Shown: one piece after another, positions 11,182 to 23,345 of the stretch
Layout: each line of letters begins with the position of its first letter
Position numbering within the stretch: the first letter of the stretch is position 1
Program-made: the position numbers and the translations under genes
The notes under the pieces: model-generated
Told to the model about the DNA's origin: nothing
The model's database searches: none
The model's input: the letters and a program-made list of their open reading frames with translations, nothing else
Source of the DNA: Zoroaster sp. YZ-2022
Lineage: Eukaryota > Echinodermata > Asteroidea > Forcipulatida > Zoroasteridae
DNA: 64,000 nucleotides
NCBI GenBank assembly: GCA_029582265.1
Contig: CM055816.1
Span: 93,979,588-94,043,587 of the forward strand
Direction of reading: 5' to 3'

Positions 11182-12444
11182 GCTTTAACCACTTATGAGT
11201 AATTATACCGAGACGGACACCGGATTTCATTCAATACCATGTACTTATACTCCAGTTAGTTACACACAGTTTTTGTCAATTGTATTCACGGCAGGCTTGA
11301 GAATCCCACGGATCTCACCGGTCCAGTGTTGCTTAGGCCAGTGTGATTTGAACCGACGACTGGCTTTCTTTATTCTAGAGATGTTTTAATTATTGCTAGA
11401 TCAGCGAGATCGCCCGGAGTCGAGATGTCCGAAGTGGATTATTAGCCGATGCAATAAAATACATTAGTTATATTTGTTTGCGGTACCCAGTGCTTTTGGG
11501 ATTCGGGCTGGCCTCTCGTCAACCGGCGAGGTCGGTGGTGTAGTTCTAGAATGCGACAAGTCATGGGTTCGAATACAACCTGAGGTGCCCGTACACATTT
11601 TCCCGCACGGCTCGAAAGCACAGAGTATTACAGTGCAGTGCATTTCATACATCTGTGTAAGGCAACATTAAATCACGAAGAAGGCCTAATATAGTTGTTT
11701 TGTCCAAATGTGTTAATTAACTTGTTATTCATTGTGAAGTTGTACTCGGTTCGCTAATAATGCTCTTATCTAGGCACCGTTAACTAAGAATTACAGTGTT
11801 ACAACGTTCATGGAGTGCCTGACTTAAAGCCCCAGCTGTTATCCCCAGGCGAAAGTATTGCATCAAGTGCATTGTCACAGTGCAAATTGTATAACGCAAG
11901 AGGGCGCTCTTCACTTTTTTGCAGTATCAGGTCGTTATTTTAAAAACAAACCTGCAGAAAAACACACCTTCTTCTCAGGACAACAAACAAACAACACGAA
12001 AACAACCCTCCATCCAAGGACCGATGTTTTTTTGACATAAAACAATCGGAATTAGCTTACTAATTAATGAGAAAAAAATAAAATGTGGGGACCAGGGATT
12101 TTGTCCCGACATTTCAAAATGTCCCCACTTTATTGGTTTGTTTTCCAACCCATGTCCCATAATTGTATCAGGGGTGCAAACACCCCAACAAACAAACAAA
12201 CACCCCAACAAACAAATAAACAAACAAACAAACTAACTCACTTTAAATTATAAGGGCCCAAGATCTCAGTGAAACGAAAACAAAATTTGCCAAAACAGAA
12301 TGAATTCTTGTCAAATTACTTTTAATATAAAATAAATAACTGACTTGAGTTTATAAATAAACTGATGTGTCCTTGACAGCGAAAGCCAAAGTCTTGAGAC
12401 TTTACTCATAAGTGTATACATTTACATGAATCAAGAAGTTTTAC
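10695..12444. other. Intergenic; (ATTT)n at about 11152-11178, no gene seen
   Basis: No supported coding region. The missing terminal exon of SET gene 2 (minus) should lie here or further left, but no unambiguous acceptor/ORF pair stands out. A tRNA-like SINE head lies at about 11525-11610. AAACA-rich repeats occur near 12185-12235. Confidence 0.45.
11525..11610 (+). mobile_element. tRNA-like SINE head or tRNA pseudogene
   Basis: GAGGTCGGTGGTGTAGTTCT resembles a pol III A box region, and GGTTCGAATACAACC is a B-box-like arm about 40 bases later. The sequence does not fold into a convincing complete cloverleaf and there is no obvious SINE body, so it is likely a degenerate SINE head rather than a working tRNA gene. 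Confidence 0.4.
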
Positions 12445-15400
12445 CTGTTTACGCCAGGGTGCATCTCTCTTTCCATAATTGTAGCGTATTTCCGCACCTT
12501 TCTTTATGGAGGAATTTGCAACTATCACCAAGTGAGGTTGTTTATTTAAAACAATCTTTTCTACTCTAGCATTTGGGCGTATCCATTCATCATTTATATA
12601 TCTTCCTTTGTTGTATTCAAATGTTGCATTGATGCTGTAAATAAATGACACATGAATAATTAATAATCTAGTAAATTATATATTTTGTCATAACATGCAT
12701 AGCAAAATTAACAATTACTGCGAATCTGTAAATTTGATGTACATCAATGGCAACAAATTCACAGCAACCTAGGCAGTAGGGTCTAATTTACAAGTATTTT
12801 CTCTCCCACACTGTAGATACATTTTTATATTTCTCTTAATTCACATGTCGTTGTTAAGTTTTATAACATTTGTATTAAATCAAATGCATGCAATGTGGAC
12901 TATCCCCCTTACCCATAGAATAATATAAAAAAATTAAAAAAACATCAGTCTTCAAATTTGAATAAAAAGATTTTGTGTCACTTGGAAACTTCAGACATTA
13001 TGGACAATTTATATTTAATTCCATGATAAAATGTAAGCCAAATTCAACTTCAGAACAAGTAAGCATTGTGATGTCTACTAAAGTCTTCAATGGAAGGATT
13101 CCTTTAAAAATAAATAAAACAACCTCTGGACAAATCTTTTTCTGAATGAACTCCTAACCCCATTTTATGAACAGATTCACACGATTGATGTTGGCTGACT
13201 TTTGCAGCCCCCAAAAGACAGATTTCCAGGAGGAAAACTCCCATCCTTGTAGAAGCTACATGTTAACAGCACCGGGCGTATTTCACTAAAGTCCATGTTT
13301 GCAATCATTATTTCTCTAATAAGGAACGAAATGCTGTGATCAAAGCAGATTGCCATACATACATGAGCAATGACCCCTGACCTAAATCAGCTAAAAATAG
13401 CTTTGTACATAGTGGAATACAGTGGTGCAAAAGAAATCGTGCAAACAAAATTAGGAAAAAAAGAAAAAATTTAATCCTTACATTGATACATACATATAAT
13501 GACTTTTTACTATATAATACATTATATATTTGCTTAAAGTTTGTTGATAACACCAATATTTCTAGAGATGATCGAACAAGTACATGTATTATTGATTTGT
13601 TTACTCCAAGAAAGAGATTGATCAATATACAATCCTCGAAATTTCAAACAATCGGTGTTCTCAATAAGTGTGTTGTCAATATAAGGACAGAGAATTCAGC
13701 AGGTGAGTCAAAACAGTCTTGTTACTAATTATTACGGGTACCATACTAAACTGAGTTGAGTCGTAGACACCCATGTACCAGTACATAATGATACAACATT
13801 GTATCGTAGTGCCGGACGTGCAGTACGCACACATAAATTGTACCACTGATTGTACACTACAACTTACAAGCAAAATCCAGTTTAGAAAAGCAACCGGAAA
13901 ACTTGTGCTGATGGACGATATAATCAAATATCGCCCTATTTCTCACTCAGCCGATTAAAATATAGTTTAGTATGATTTGAGGCATTTCCTTTGTGTATGT
14001 AGTTGGCACAAAGGGTCCTTGCCACTCCTGCGGCCTAATTAAAAATTATATAAAAGTGGCTTAGGGAATTCTGCCAATAGGAAAATTTATTACGCGCAAA
14101 TATACAATACAAATACAATTACTGTAAAAACAAACATTATAGTTATCGGTGCAGTTATGATTATATCTACCTCAGTCTATGGTTATATTATTATCATCTC
14201 TGCATAATTCGTTGGAAATAGCGACCACTTTGCTCTTGTCAGATTCACTTTTGCTATCCAAATTCTGCATTATTTGGGATCGGATACTGAAGCTATCTGT
14301 AGTAGTATTGCTGAAACCAGCAAATGGAGAAGTCGGTGGCGACAAACTTCAAGAAATTTCAATTCAATAAAATAGCCATGTACGTGCGATGCAGTAAAGC
14401 CGGAATTTGTGCTGTATCTTCAGAATGGGCGTCATAGATTTGTATGTTAATGAGGAGGTGGGTGAAGTATGTGCAGGAGCCAAACAATTAAGTTTTATTT
14501 TTTTAAATGAACGTGGTAAAATCAAATGTAAAATGGGCAAATACATTACAATGTATGTTCAAAATGGTTCAAATAGGAACACTTTAGTATTTAAACTAAT
14601 ATAAAATGCAGTGCACCTACTGGATAAACGACATTGACAAGCCCTAAAACCATTACAAAGTTGTCAAAGCACCTTTCCTGTTAACACTAACAGACTTTTA
14701 ATGTGTTTTCTGTTATGCTTTTAAAAACTTTGCTAAAACAACACTGTTGGTTAGCTTACAATCCATGAGCTATCAATTTGTTTGACGTATAATTCAGAAG
14801 TATTTTAATTCAAAGTCCATATGCTGCGAGAAGAGGTGTTTACTTGTCATGATCAAGACAGTGCACCCCCATCAAGACAGTGCACCTCCACAAATAACAA
14901 ATAAATAAATTTAAAAGTTAGAAATAAAAACAATCAAAAAGAAAATTTTCCTTACTTAAAATCTCAGGGCTAGGGGTACTTGTCATAGCATGTGGAAACT
15001 TTGTATTGTGGAATTGAACTTTCAAATTCAGTGTTTAAAATTACACAGTACATGTACGACAGATCATATTTTGGTGTGTACATTTTTCACACTGCATTCA
15101 CAAGCATGGTATTATCATGTCACTGGAGGAAAGGAATACATTGTCTGAACACTGACTATGGTAAGGCAAAAAGAATAATTTACAATGTATGTGTACAGCC
15201 CTTTTCAAACTACATAGCCGAATCCCAGGAGATAATAAAGGAGAAAGTATTGAAACTAGACCAGGCAATTTTTTTTACAAGATGACTCTTCCACAGATAT
15301 TGATGAGATTGTTACCTATTGGAAGCCAGCAGGTGGTCCAAGTTGGGGATTTATGGTAAAAAAAAAGTCACTGGCCCAGTAATCCCTATTACGTATTGAA

Positions 15401-18400
15401 GTGGTTGTGACAATGGCTTGGAATTATCTTCCAACACATGATATACTTTTTCTATGCTATACAAAACCAGCAAGTTTTGCAGGTTTAATTTTTTTTCTTC
15501 ATATTTTTGGGTCAGAGCACGAAGGTAGAACATCATAAATGGTTAGATTAAAACCCTTACCCTCCCATCCCATTTGCCGAAATGAAGGATTCAGAAGGAC
15601 TTAATGCAGGGCTGTAGGCCCAAATAACAACTGCTTATCACTAGGTCAGGTATTCCAATCTAGTATCTAAATCCAATCATGTTGGTGTGAAGTGACATAC
15701 TGTAAGAGAGGAGGATATTAGAGGATTGAGGTCACCTGTAGGCAAAAAGGCCTAGGGAGTAAGGGTTTTAATTCTAAAAACGTTTATTAAACTAAAGCAT
15801 TGGTAAAAACCATTGATCAACACACTTTTTGATAAGTTTCAATCTGAATGCTCACTGATTATAACAGATCATACCAGTGCTAATCCACTAAAACTAAAAA
15901 AATTCTGAAATACTGTCAAAATCAGGAAAATATAATTTAAAGACCCCCCACCACCACCACTTTTTGTAATTTCTATTGCCACAAACAAATAATAAGCCAA
16001 ATATCAATGTGCGCCAAATAACAAAGTGTTAAACAGGCATTCTTATGATGTAATTGCAAAAAGAGGAAATGGCTAGGCACATAAAACTTTGGTACAGTTT
16101 TTAAACTTTTCTTTGGTACTACGATACTTTTAAAAAAGAGGAAATCAGCTGAAAAGTTGCATGCCTCCGTAAACCATCTTTTGATGTTGGATAAATTGAC
16201 AGGTTGAGTGGATGGTGTGTTTTTTGAAACTATAAGATAAGATTAATTTGTCATTCCCCATGTCTTTGGTCAACTTTGATGAACTGACATGTTGATGACA
16301 TTATTAAATTGCCATTAGTGACAAAATGGTCGAAAATACAGAATTCTGAATAAAACACACTACAGTGTTAATTTATTTTAAAAACTTTTCTGCTCCCAAG
16401 GAATGCTCTACAATGTGTACAAGGCCATTACTTTTGATACCAATCCTATCCTAACATTATTTAAAAGTGTTGCCATATGAAGAAACATGTTTCCTAAACA
16501 GGAAACATGACAGGCATGTTACCTAAAAAGTTCAGGTGACTCTAGATATGGAAACATCAACAATGTTCCAAAATCAGGAAACATTTATAATTTCTCCAGA
16601 ATTGGAGACACTTTACAATGTTTTCTGTTCCTGAACAGGCAAAAATTATGGCGTCTCAAAAATTGGAGACATGACCCCATTTTGACCATTTTTTTCCAGT
16701 CCAAACCGGAAGTTTAATTTAAAGATATTGTTAGACGTCTACAGCCAATGTGGTACACAATTAGGATGTGGTTCCTGTGTGAAATCATCAGTGATGTGTA
16801 GGCTTTCTGAATGTAGGTTTAATGACGTCATCATATGTAAGAGCCCTCTTACATCATATGTAAGAGCAGCATACTTTGCAATGTCACATTGGTACACATG
16901 ATATGATATCATATTGCAGCTTATGACTTAACTTAGTCAACAAAATAAATTACGTCATCATAATGTCATCCAATGTTAAATAACATTAAATTGAAGCTTT
17001 TTATGTTCAAAAAATGATCTATCCTGAACCACATGACATGAATTAATAATCTTTGTGCCACATTGTAGCTTATTACTCATGTAACATTTCATACAAAGAC
17101 ATGACTCCATTTGACCTTTCCTTCTGGTCCAAACCGGAAGTTCAAATAGATACGAAAAGTGTCAACTTTGGGACGTTTAAAAACCAAACTTTTCTACATA
17201 AGCTCAATTTACGTGTCCTATATAAAGTAACCGAAACAGAACAAACGAACACTTGACATCTATTTTTTTTTTTTTTTTAATCCACCTTAACTTTGAAGGA
17301 GTGCCTTTTTTCGCACTCCTCGGAAAAGGTTAACGAGTGCAAAGGAGAGCGATTGCACTCACTCCTTAAAAATTATGGTCTGAAAAGTGAAACTCTATTT
17401 TTATTTTTTTATTTTTTTTATTTTAATTTACTTTACTTAATAACTGTATTTAATACATAATTCTTGAAGATCTTGGTCTTGGGTTTTTCCATCTTTGTCT
17501 CTAAGCATCCGTCACAGACTTCCAGATCTTGAATTCAACATAACACTGATTTACAATAATAAAAACAAAACAGAATGCATGTTTGTTGATGAATGTGTGC
17601 TGAGGTTTCCAAACATTTCTTTATGTGACAATTGAAAACTAGTATTTAACATAATTACCACATTTTTTTCTCCTTGTAATTAAAGTAAAATATGTAGTCT
17701 TGATTGAAAAACTTGTCTCCCTCTTTTGCTGTCATTAATTCCCCACGGTACTCCACAATAAACTCCCCTGCACAGAAGCTTTTATTTGTAAATAATCCTT
17801 TGCCTATTAATCATACCAAAGAACAAAAAAGAAGAAAATCTGTTACCAAATTGTATACAAATTAATTCAATGTTTTACATGACTTCCTCACTTTAATTGT
17901 ATTACTTTATTTGACTTGTACGATTTTGAACATCAGCATGCAGGACAGAAACTGAATTGAATCAAATACTGTCAATTTCTGTTTTGAATTGTTTTGGCCA
18001 TGGTAGACTTCAACCTTTGTATTACAGTGATTACAATCCAGTATTACAATCCAGTCAGCCACTGTTGTGATGCACTTTAAAAATGCAATTTTTCATGACT
18101 ACAACCTGCCATGCCCTTTCCCTTTCCCCACTTGTATGTGCAGTCAAAATAAAAGGAAAAAAAAAAAACTAATTCAGTGATCCTGTGCTGCCATTTAATG
18201 TGCTTCAAAGATCTTAAAATTGCCTTGATCTTTTATAAAAATTCAAACTGCCTTGCCCCTTTCAAGCAGTATTTTCAGGGCTACATTTGAACCTTAAAAA
18301 TGGCACATTTAAAATGCTTTTTATTTTTTCAAATCATGACTTACCAACAAAACTGCTTATATGTCTTTCCACCAAATAGTCTGGATCTTTGCCAGACTCA

Positions 18401-18880
18401 ATCCATTTTGAAGCATCCTTTTGGAGGTCATAAACAGGATTGTCCTGTTTTGTTGCTCTATAAGAAGACCTCTGAAAAAATACGCATAATGAGCAAAACT
18501 TTAAAATTTAGATGCAAAATGCAATTTTACAGAGGAAAATTATTGTTAAAGTACATACATCCACTACAAATTCAATTTGAATGTTTCTGTTTTTTACTTA
18601 CTGACACACATTTCTTGTGTTTGTCTTGTCACAGAGCATGGGATATATTTGTGAAAAGGGAGGGAAAAGTAACTGCGTCAAATTGTCCCTGTAAATCATA
18701 AACCACTTGCAACATTCAACACCCCTTCTGAATTGACAACTGACACCAATATTATTGTACAATTAATGTACAACTTTCTGGTTAATATTCAACATGTTCA
18801 AGAAATAAAAGGTACAGATAGTACACATTATACATGTAATAATGAGCTTTACATACCGTGCACATTCGTTTCATATCCAT
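12445..18880 (-). CDS. SET-domain lysine methyltransferase, KMT5A/SET8-like (SET gene 2, 3' end not found)
   Basis: Four minus-strand exons fit in frame: 18880-18857 (MDMKRMCT, phase 0), 18471-18345 (RSSYRATKQDNPVYDLQ onward, phase 1 out), 17803-17659 (phase 2 out) and 12634-12445 (phase 0 out before GTAAAA). The 162 residues visible include DPDYLVERHISSFVGKGLFT (about 37-56), IVEYRGEL, CINATFEYNKGRYINDEW with Asn-Asp at the NHS position, PHLVIVANSSIKKGAEIRYN, YG and PWRKQ. Junction positions and phases match SET gene 1 exactly from the GKG junction on, so the two are tandem paralogues. The conserved YDYG tyrosine loop reads YNYG. Exon 1 is tiny and the least certain part. The last intron is about 5 kb and holds no clear gene. 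The true stop codon is not seen. Confidence 0.8.
12640..17650. other. Intron 3 of SET gene 2: no supported gene inside
   Basis: It contains AT-rich sequence, a plus-strand open frame of 97 codons (14992-15285) followed by a readable stretch with YWKPAGGPSWGFMVKKK near 15319, and two copies of a CCGGAAGT-type dispersed repeat (16675-16716 and 17097-17145). GGAAACATG words recur at 16480-16640. None of it is assigned to a known protein. Confidence 0.4.
16670..17150 (+). repeat. Dispersed CATGACC...ACCGGAAGTT repeat, two copies
   Basis: Copies lie at about 16675-16716 and 17097-17145. Each reads GACATGACcCC..TTTGACC..., then CCAAACCGGAAGTT. Better-preserved copies elsewhere (31.1, 31.25, 35.0, 35.15 kb) contain the perfect hairpin CTTCCGGTCGAAACCGGAAG. 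Confidence 0.7.
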
Positions 18881-19248
18881 GGCTCAACTGCAAACGACAA
18901 AATAAATGTAACAAAAATTTAAAAAGGTATGAGTGTAAGCCGACACATTGGCAAGCTTTTTTTTTCTTTTCCCCAAAGAGACTGTCTGGCACATACTATT
19001 ACTGAATTTGTTTTGGAACTATTGGTGGCGACCTCAAGTTGTTCGTTTTAACCCTAACTCCCTAAGCATTGTTATTGAACAATAAAAATCCTTCAAAATC
19101 CTCCAACTGCCTTTGTTGTCTAGGGATTTAAACCAGTCCTTATCCTTTATTTATCTCTTGGATCAACCAACAGTCTGGAAAGTTCTTAATAAAGACAATC
19201 ACTTGCCTTCAATAATACTTTAAAACTTATACTATTAAAGTATTATTA
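18881..19248. other. Upstream of SET gene 2, no feature
   Basis: This should contain the promoter of SET gene 2 if exon 1 is right. I see no TATA box at a convincing distance and no other gene. Confidence 0.35.
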
Positions 19249-19590
19249 GGCCAAGTAAAAAAAATACCAGTTGATCGTCCCCGCCCGCATCCTTTTTTGA
19301 GGCCGCATCCTTTTTTTAAATTATTTTTTATTTTTTAATATACTTGTCCACAAAAAGAGTAAATTTTTCATGTATTACTTGGGTTTAACAAAATACATCA
19401 AACATTGTTTAACATGAATATTTTTACTCAACTACTTGTTGGCGGTGATTCCAAACTGATTGGTGGCCATTTTGAATTTAAATGCTTGGCGGCCATCTTG
19501 GAAAAAAAATAAAAATTAAAAATAAAAAGGCCCTCATCCTCCTCTTTTTGAAAAAACCAGGACGATCAACTGGTATTTTTTTACTTGGCC
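19249..19590. mobile_element. Harbinger-like MITE, 3-bp TTA target duplication
   Basis: The ends GGCCAAGTAAAAAAAATACC and its inverted counterpart ending TTTTTTTACTTGGCC extend inward through CAGTTGATCGTCC / GGACGATCAACTG, about 33 bp in all. TTA flanks both sides (19246-19248 and 19591-19593). A TWA target and GGCC-type end fit PIF/Harbinger. The 342-bp unit has no transposase and is GC- and A-tract rich inside. Confidence 0.85.
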
Positions 19591-20195
19591 TTAATAAAAG
19601 GTTGAAAAAAAGTTCAGTATTTTATCATCAATCAATAGATTACTCTGTTTACCTAAATTTTGTGAAATTAATGTGCAAAAGATAATAATTAAAAAAATAA
19701 TATATATGCTGGGCTTTTTTCCCCTTTTCATTCAAGTAGCAAAAGTGGTAGTTAATAATGTTAATTATTGACATAACAAAGGTAAGAATATTGACGGAGA
19801 AGTAGAGGTCAGAAACGGCAATTTTGCCCAACCTTCCTTGAGAACAAATCAATAATTATATTTCTTCCTCAGAATTTCATTCCAAACTTTAACTTAAGAT
19901 CATAACTTACGATTACTCACATTACAGTACAAACTCACAAACACAAGGCAATCATCCAATCATTGGAACTTGCGCAACTGCATCATCAATCAGCCAGCCT
20001 GCATCATACCCATAGAGCAAGGACCAACTATCATAAAAAATGACGAAAAACAACTGGAATGTGTGCGTGTGTATGATTTACATAACTATACTATGTTGTG
20101 TGCTCGTTGTTTTTTGTGACACTGTAATCAAAACATCAAATACACGAGACACAGCAATAATTCTCACGTGAACCAAAAAACTACATACTTTTGTA
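19591..20195. other. AT-rich intergenic, no gene seen
   Basis: No supported feature between the Harbinger-like MITE and the assembly gap. Confidence 0.4.
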
Positions 20196-20695
20196 NNNNN
20201 NNNNNNNNNNNNNNNNNNNNNNNNNNNNNNNNNNNNNNNNNNNNNNNNNNNNNNNNNNNNNNNNNNNNNNNNNNNNNNNNNNNNNNNNNNNNNNNNNNNN
20301 NNNNNNNNNNNNNNNNNNNNNNNNNNNNNNNNNNNNNNNNNNNNNNNNNNNNNNNNNNNNNNNNNNNNNNNNNNNNNNNNNNNNNNNNNNNNNNNNNNNN
20401 NNNNNNNNNNNNNNNNNNNNNNNNNNNNNNNNNNNNNNNNNNNNNNNNNNNNNNNNNNNNNNNNNNNNNNNNNNNNNNNNNNNNNNNNNNNNNNNNNNNN
20501 NNNNNNNNNNNNNNNNNNNNNNNNNNNNNNNNNNNNNNNNNNNNNNNNNNNNNNNNNNNNNNNNNNNNNNNNNNNNNNNNNNNNNNNNNNNNNNNNNNNN
20601 NNNNNNNNNNNNNNNNNNNNNNNNNNNNNNNNNNNNNNNNNNNNNNNNNNNNNNNNNNNNNNNNNNNNNNNNNNNNNNNNNNNNNNNNNNNNNNN
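20196..20695. other. Assembly gap (500 N)
   Basis: Exactly 500 undetermined bases, probably a placeholder length. Open frames that cross it are artefacts. Confidence 0.99.
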
Positions 20696-20739
20696 GATGT
20701 TTTTATCCCCTTTTTTTTTTTGTTTTGTTTAATATGTGA

Positions 20740-20988
20740 AGAGTATCTCTTCGGTGTTTATATTTTTTGTGCAACCAACCTTGTTTGCATGGTTGTGTAT
20801 GCAGGGTTTTTTCGTTTCTGCCTACATATTCCGACCAGGGCCAGCTGGCCTTTTTACAATCATTGTTCCTTGTAATTTTATATTGCATTGTTCTTACCAT
20901 GTATTTTGTTTTATTGTTTACACTGATGTGTCACTGCGCCATGAGCGTCTCTTTTGACGGATACCGGCGCATTACAAAATGTTCATTA

Positions 20989-21060
<72 letters not shown>

Positions 21061-21062
21061 GT
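20740..21062 (+). mobile_element. LINE/SINE 3' tail with (ATT)n
   Basis: A LINE-type 3' end (GCGCCATGAGCGTCTCTTTT, GGCGCATTACAAAATG) runs into a roughly 75-bp (ATT)n tract at about 20986-21060. The layout matches other CR1/L2-like tails in the window. The body is cut off by the gap on the left. Confidence 0.65.
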
Positions 21063-21689
21063 GTGAGTAATAAATATACAGTGGTTACTTTGAAAGAAAA
21101 ACTGGATTTTACCCAAAATGCCGGTTCGTCACTTTTTGAAAATGCGACGTCAGTCCGTCCGTCCGTCCGTCCATTAATTCATTCAACACGAGATCTACTC
21201 ATAATTGAAACAACAAAATTAAACGAAAAATAAATAAATACATAAATAAATAAATAAATAAAATCAGAGCTTAAGATTACCAAAAATGGAACTATTAAAT
21301 TGTCTAAGAATATGCCACCATTAAAAGAAAACGTAACACAATATTTAAAATTAAATAATACAAATAACAACAACAAATAACAATAAATAATAATAAACAA
21401 ATCTGCACATTCCGTGAGTTCACCGTCCTGCCCCCAGCGAGACAACCCACCCAAAAGTGGCTACTAAAACAGTCCTCAAATGTATAAAATATATGGTTTT
21501 ACTAACACAACTTGAAACTTGTTTTCTGATTGAGAGGTAATATAATGACAATAATTTAAGAAGGAATATTTGAAAACATATGTGCGCTAATAAACCTGGT
21601 TATTCTATATTGCTTAACAACCTCAATAAGGAATTATTAATGAAGTATTGACGATCATGAGTAATATCTATAGTTTTTTTTAAATTAAG

Positions 21690-22110
21690 CTGCATACATT
21701 GTCCTTGCTTCCAAAGAAATGATATTGATTGGGGAGTAAACCAAATTATTTCGGGAACATCAGGTGATAAATGATAGTATCATCGGCATACTGAGAAACT
21801 AAGGATGAAATGTTCTTAGAAAGATTTAATACAAAATAGCTGGAACAGCATAGGCCAAACACCACCCCTGGTCACATTACACCAATCTGAAAATGAACTT
21901 GGAAAATAACTCGCATGTAACAAAAGAAAGAATTAAACCAGTTGAGAGCAGAACTGCAGATAATCATGTACCTGCATTGATTATCGTATCACAATGGACC
22001 TCATCAAAGACGCGGCCCAGCTCCAATAGACTGTATCGATCCAAGGTAACAAAACCATGATGGGCTTTTGATAAGATCCGATAAGTGTACGTCAACGGTA
22101 AGATAGTCGT
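21690..22110 (-). mobile_element. Degenerate Jockey-superfamily reverse transcriptase fragment
   Basis: Read on the minus strand, short conserved blocks appear in shifting frames: FDEVHCDTIIN near 22010-21975, a VxxGLCxxxYF block, and the catalytic QYADDTIIYH at about 21799-21770. Several stops and frame changes interrupt it, so it is a dead fragment, separate from the LINE at the left edge. Confidence 0.6.
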
Positions 22111-22499
22111 GTAGGAACAATATGATTCTGAGACATTTTCGATTGCATGGCACTAGAGATCGGAAAATAATGACGTTTGCTTCCTTACGTACCAAAGTCT
22201 ACCACTGTTTCGTCATGCGAATAATATAACTATTATCTCATTTCTATGATATTTCAAGAATATTTGTTGTTTTGCTTTGACTGAGGCAAAATATTTCGTA
22301 AGAGATCCAAGGAGAAATCGTTTTTCATTTTTTACGCATTAATGGAAGCAAATCACAAATTATATCTCAAGATGTATGTATGGGACCCAAATATTCCGCT
22401 ATGGGTGACAGTAGAAACCACAATGAACGTTTTCGTAAATGTATTTTTCTTTTGTCTCACATTTGCAGTCCAAAGTGATTTGCAGTCCAAAAGCAGATT

Positions 22500-22910
22500 T
22501 AATGTTTAGGACTGCCATTTTCATTTTCTACTAGTCGAAATGCCAGATTCAACGTTTTAATTCAACCCATTTTCTCATTTTCTAGAAGCAGAAACGCAGT
22601 TTGGGACGTTTAGGACCGGCTTTCTCATTTTCTACCAGCCAATGGAGATTGAAATTTTGGACCACAACTATTTTCTGTTCCTACTAGCCGAAAAGCATTG
22701 AACGTTTTGGGTAAAACCTATTTTCTCATTTTCTACTAGCCAAAAACATATTGGACATTTAGGACCTGTTTATCAGTTTCTAGGTCGAAATGCAACTGAA
22801 CTTTTGGACCAAACCCCTATTTTCTCAATTTCTACTAGCCGAAAACAGATTGAAACATTTTGGGTGAAACTGTCCATCCCATTCCATTCACCCACCATAA
22901 ATGGACGGTT
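22500..22910. repeat. Divergent minisatellite, about 75-80-bp unit
   Basis: About six degenerate units repeat the order TTTTCTCATTTTCTACTAGC, CGAAA, GATTGAACGTTTTGG, ACC. A partial further copy with its right flank (CATCCCATTC...CACCCACCATAAATG) reappears at about 23262-23345, so this block has been partly duplicated. Confidence 0.75.
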
Positions 22911-23249
22911 CTAGTATATGTGGTTCTCCCCAACAAAACCCTTTCCCCAATGTTCCACTGAGCAACACCACCAGAAAACCAGAATTGAAAAGTCGGCTCA
23001 ACAAAACCCGTACTTGAACCGGAATTTGAATGTCGGCTCATCGAACTCATGTTACGCTAATACAATCGTACCTGCATGTAGTAATAAATGTAACAAATGT
23101 TGAACACATTTTAGAGCCAGTTTTAAAAATGGGATTATCCAACCAGGAATGTAAGAGGTGGGGCGGTTACGTCCCAAATGCAGAGTGGCGACACGGGAGT
23201 GAAATTCCTTAAAATGTATTTGCCCTTCCCCAGTTCCCTAATTATAAAC

Positions 23250-23345
23250 ATATTGGACCGTTTTGGACCAAAACCTATTTTCTAATAGCAGATTGAACAT
23301 TTTTGTGAAACTGTCATCCCATTCAATTCACCCACCATAAATGAC
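23250..23345. repeat. Partial duplicate of the 22.8-kb minisatellite edge
   Basis: It matches about 22810-22905, including the unique right flank after the last minisatellite unit. Confidence 0.75.

Noticed and set aside
14992..15536. Plus frame of 97 codons and overlapping minus frame of 61 codons inside SET gene 2 intron
   Set aside because: Both look somewhat protein-like but have no motif, start context or splice signals I can defend. Probably a decayed element.
20168..20875. Open frames of 182 and 235 codons
   Set aside because: They run through the 500-N gap and are artefacts.
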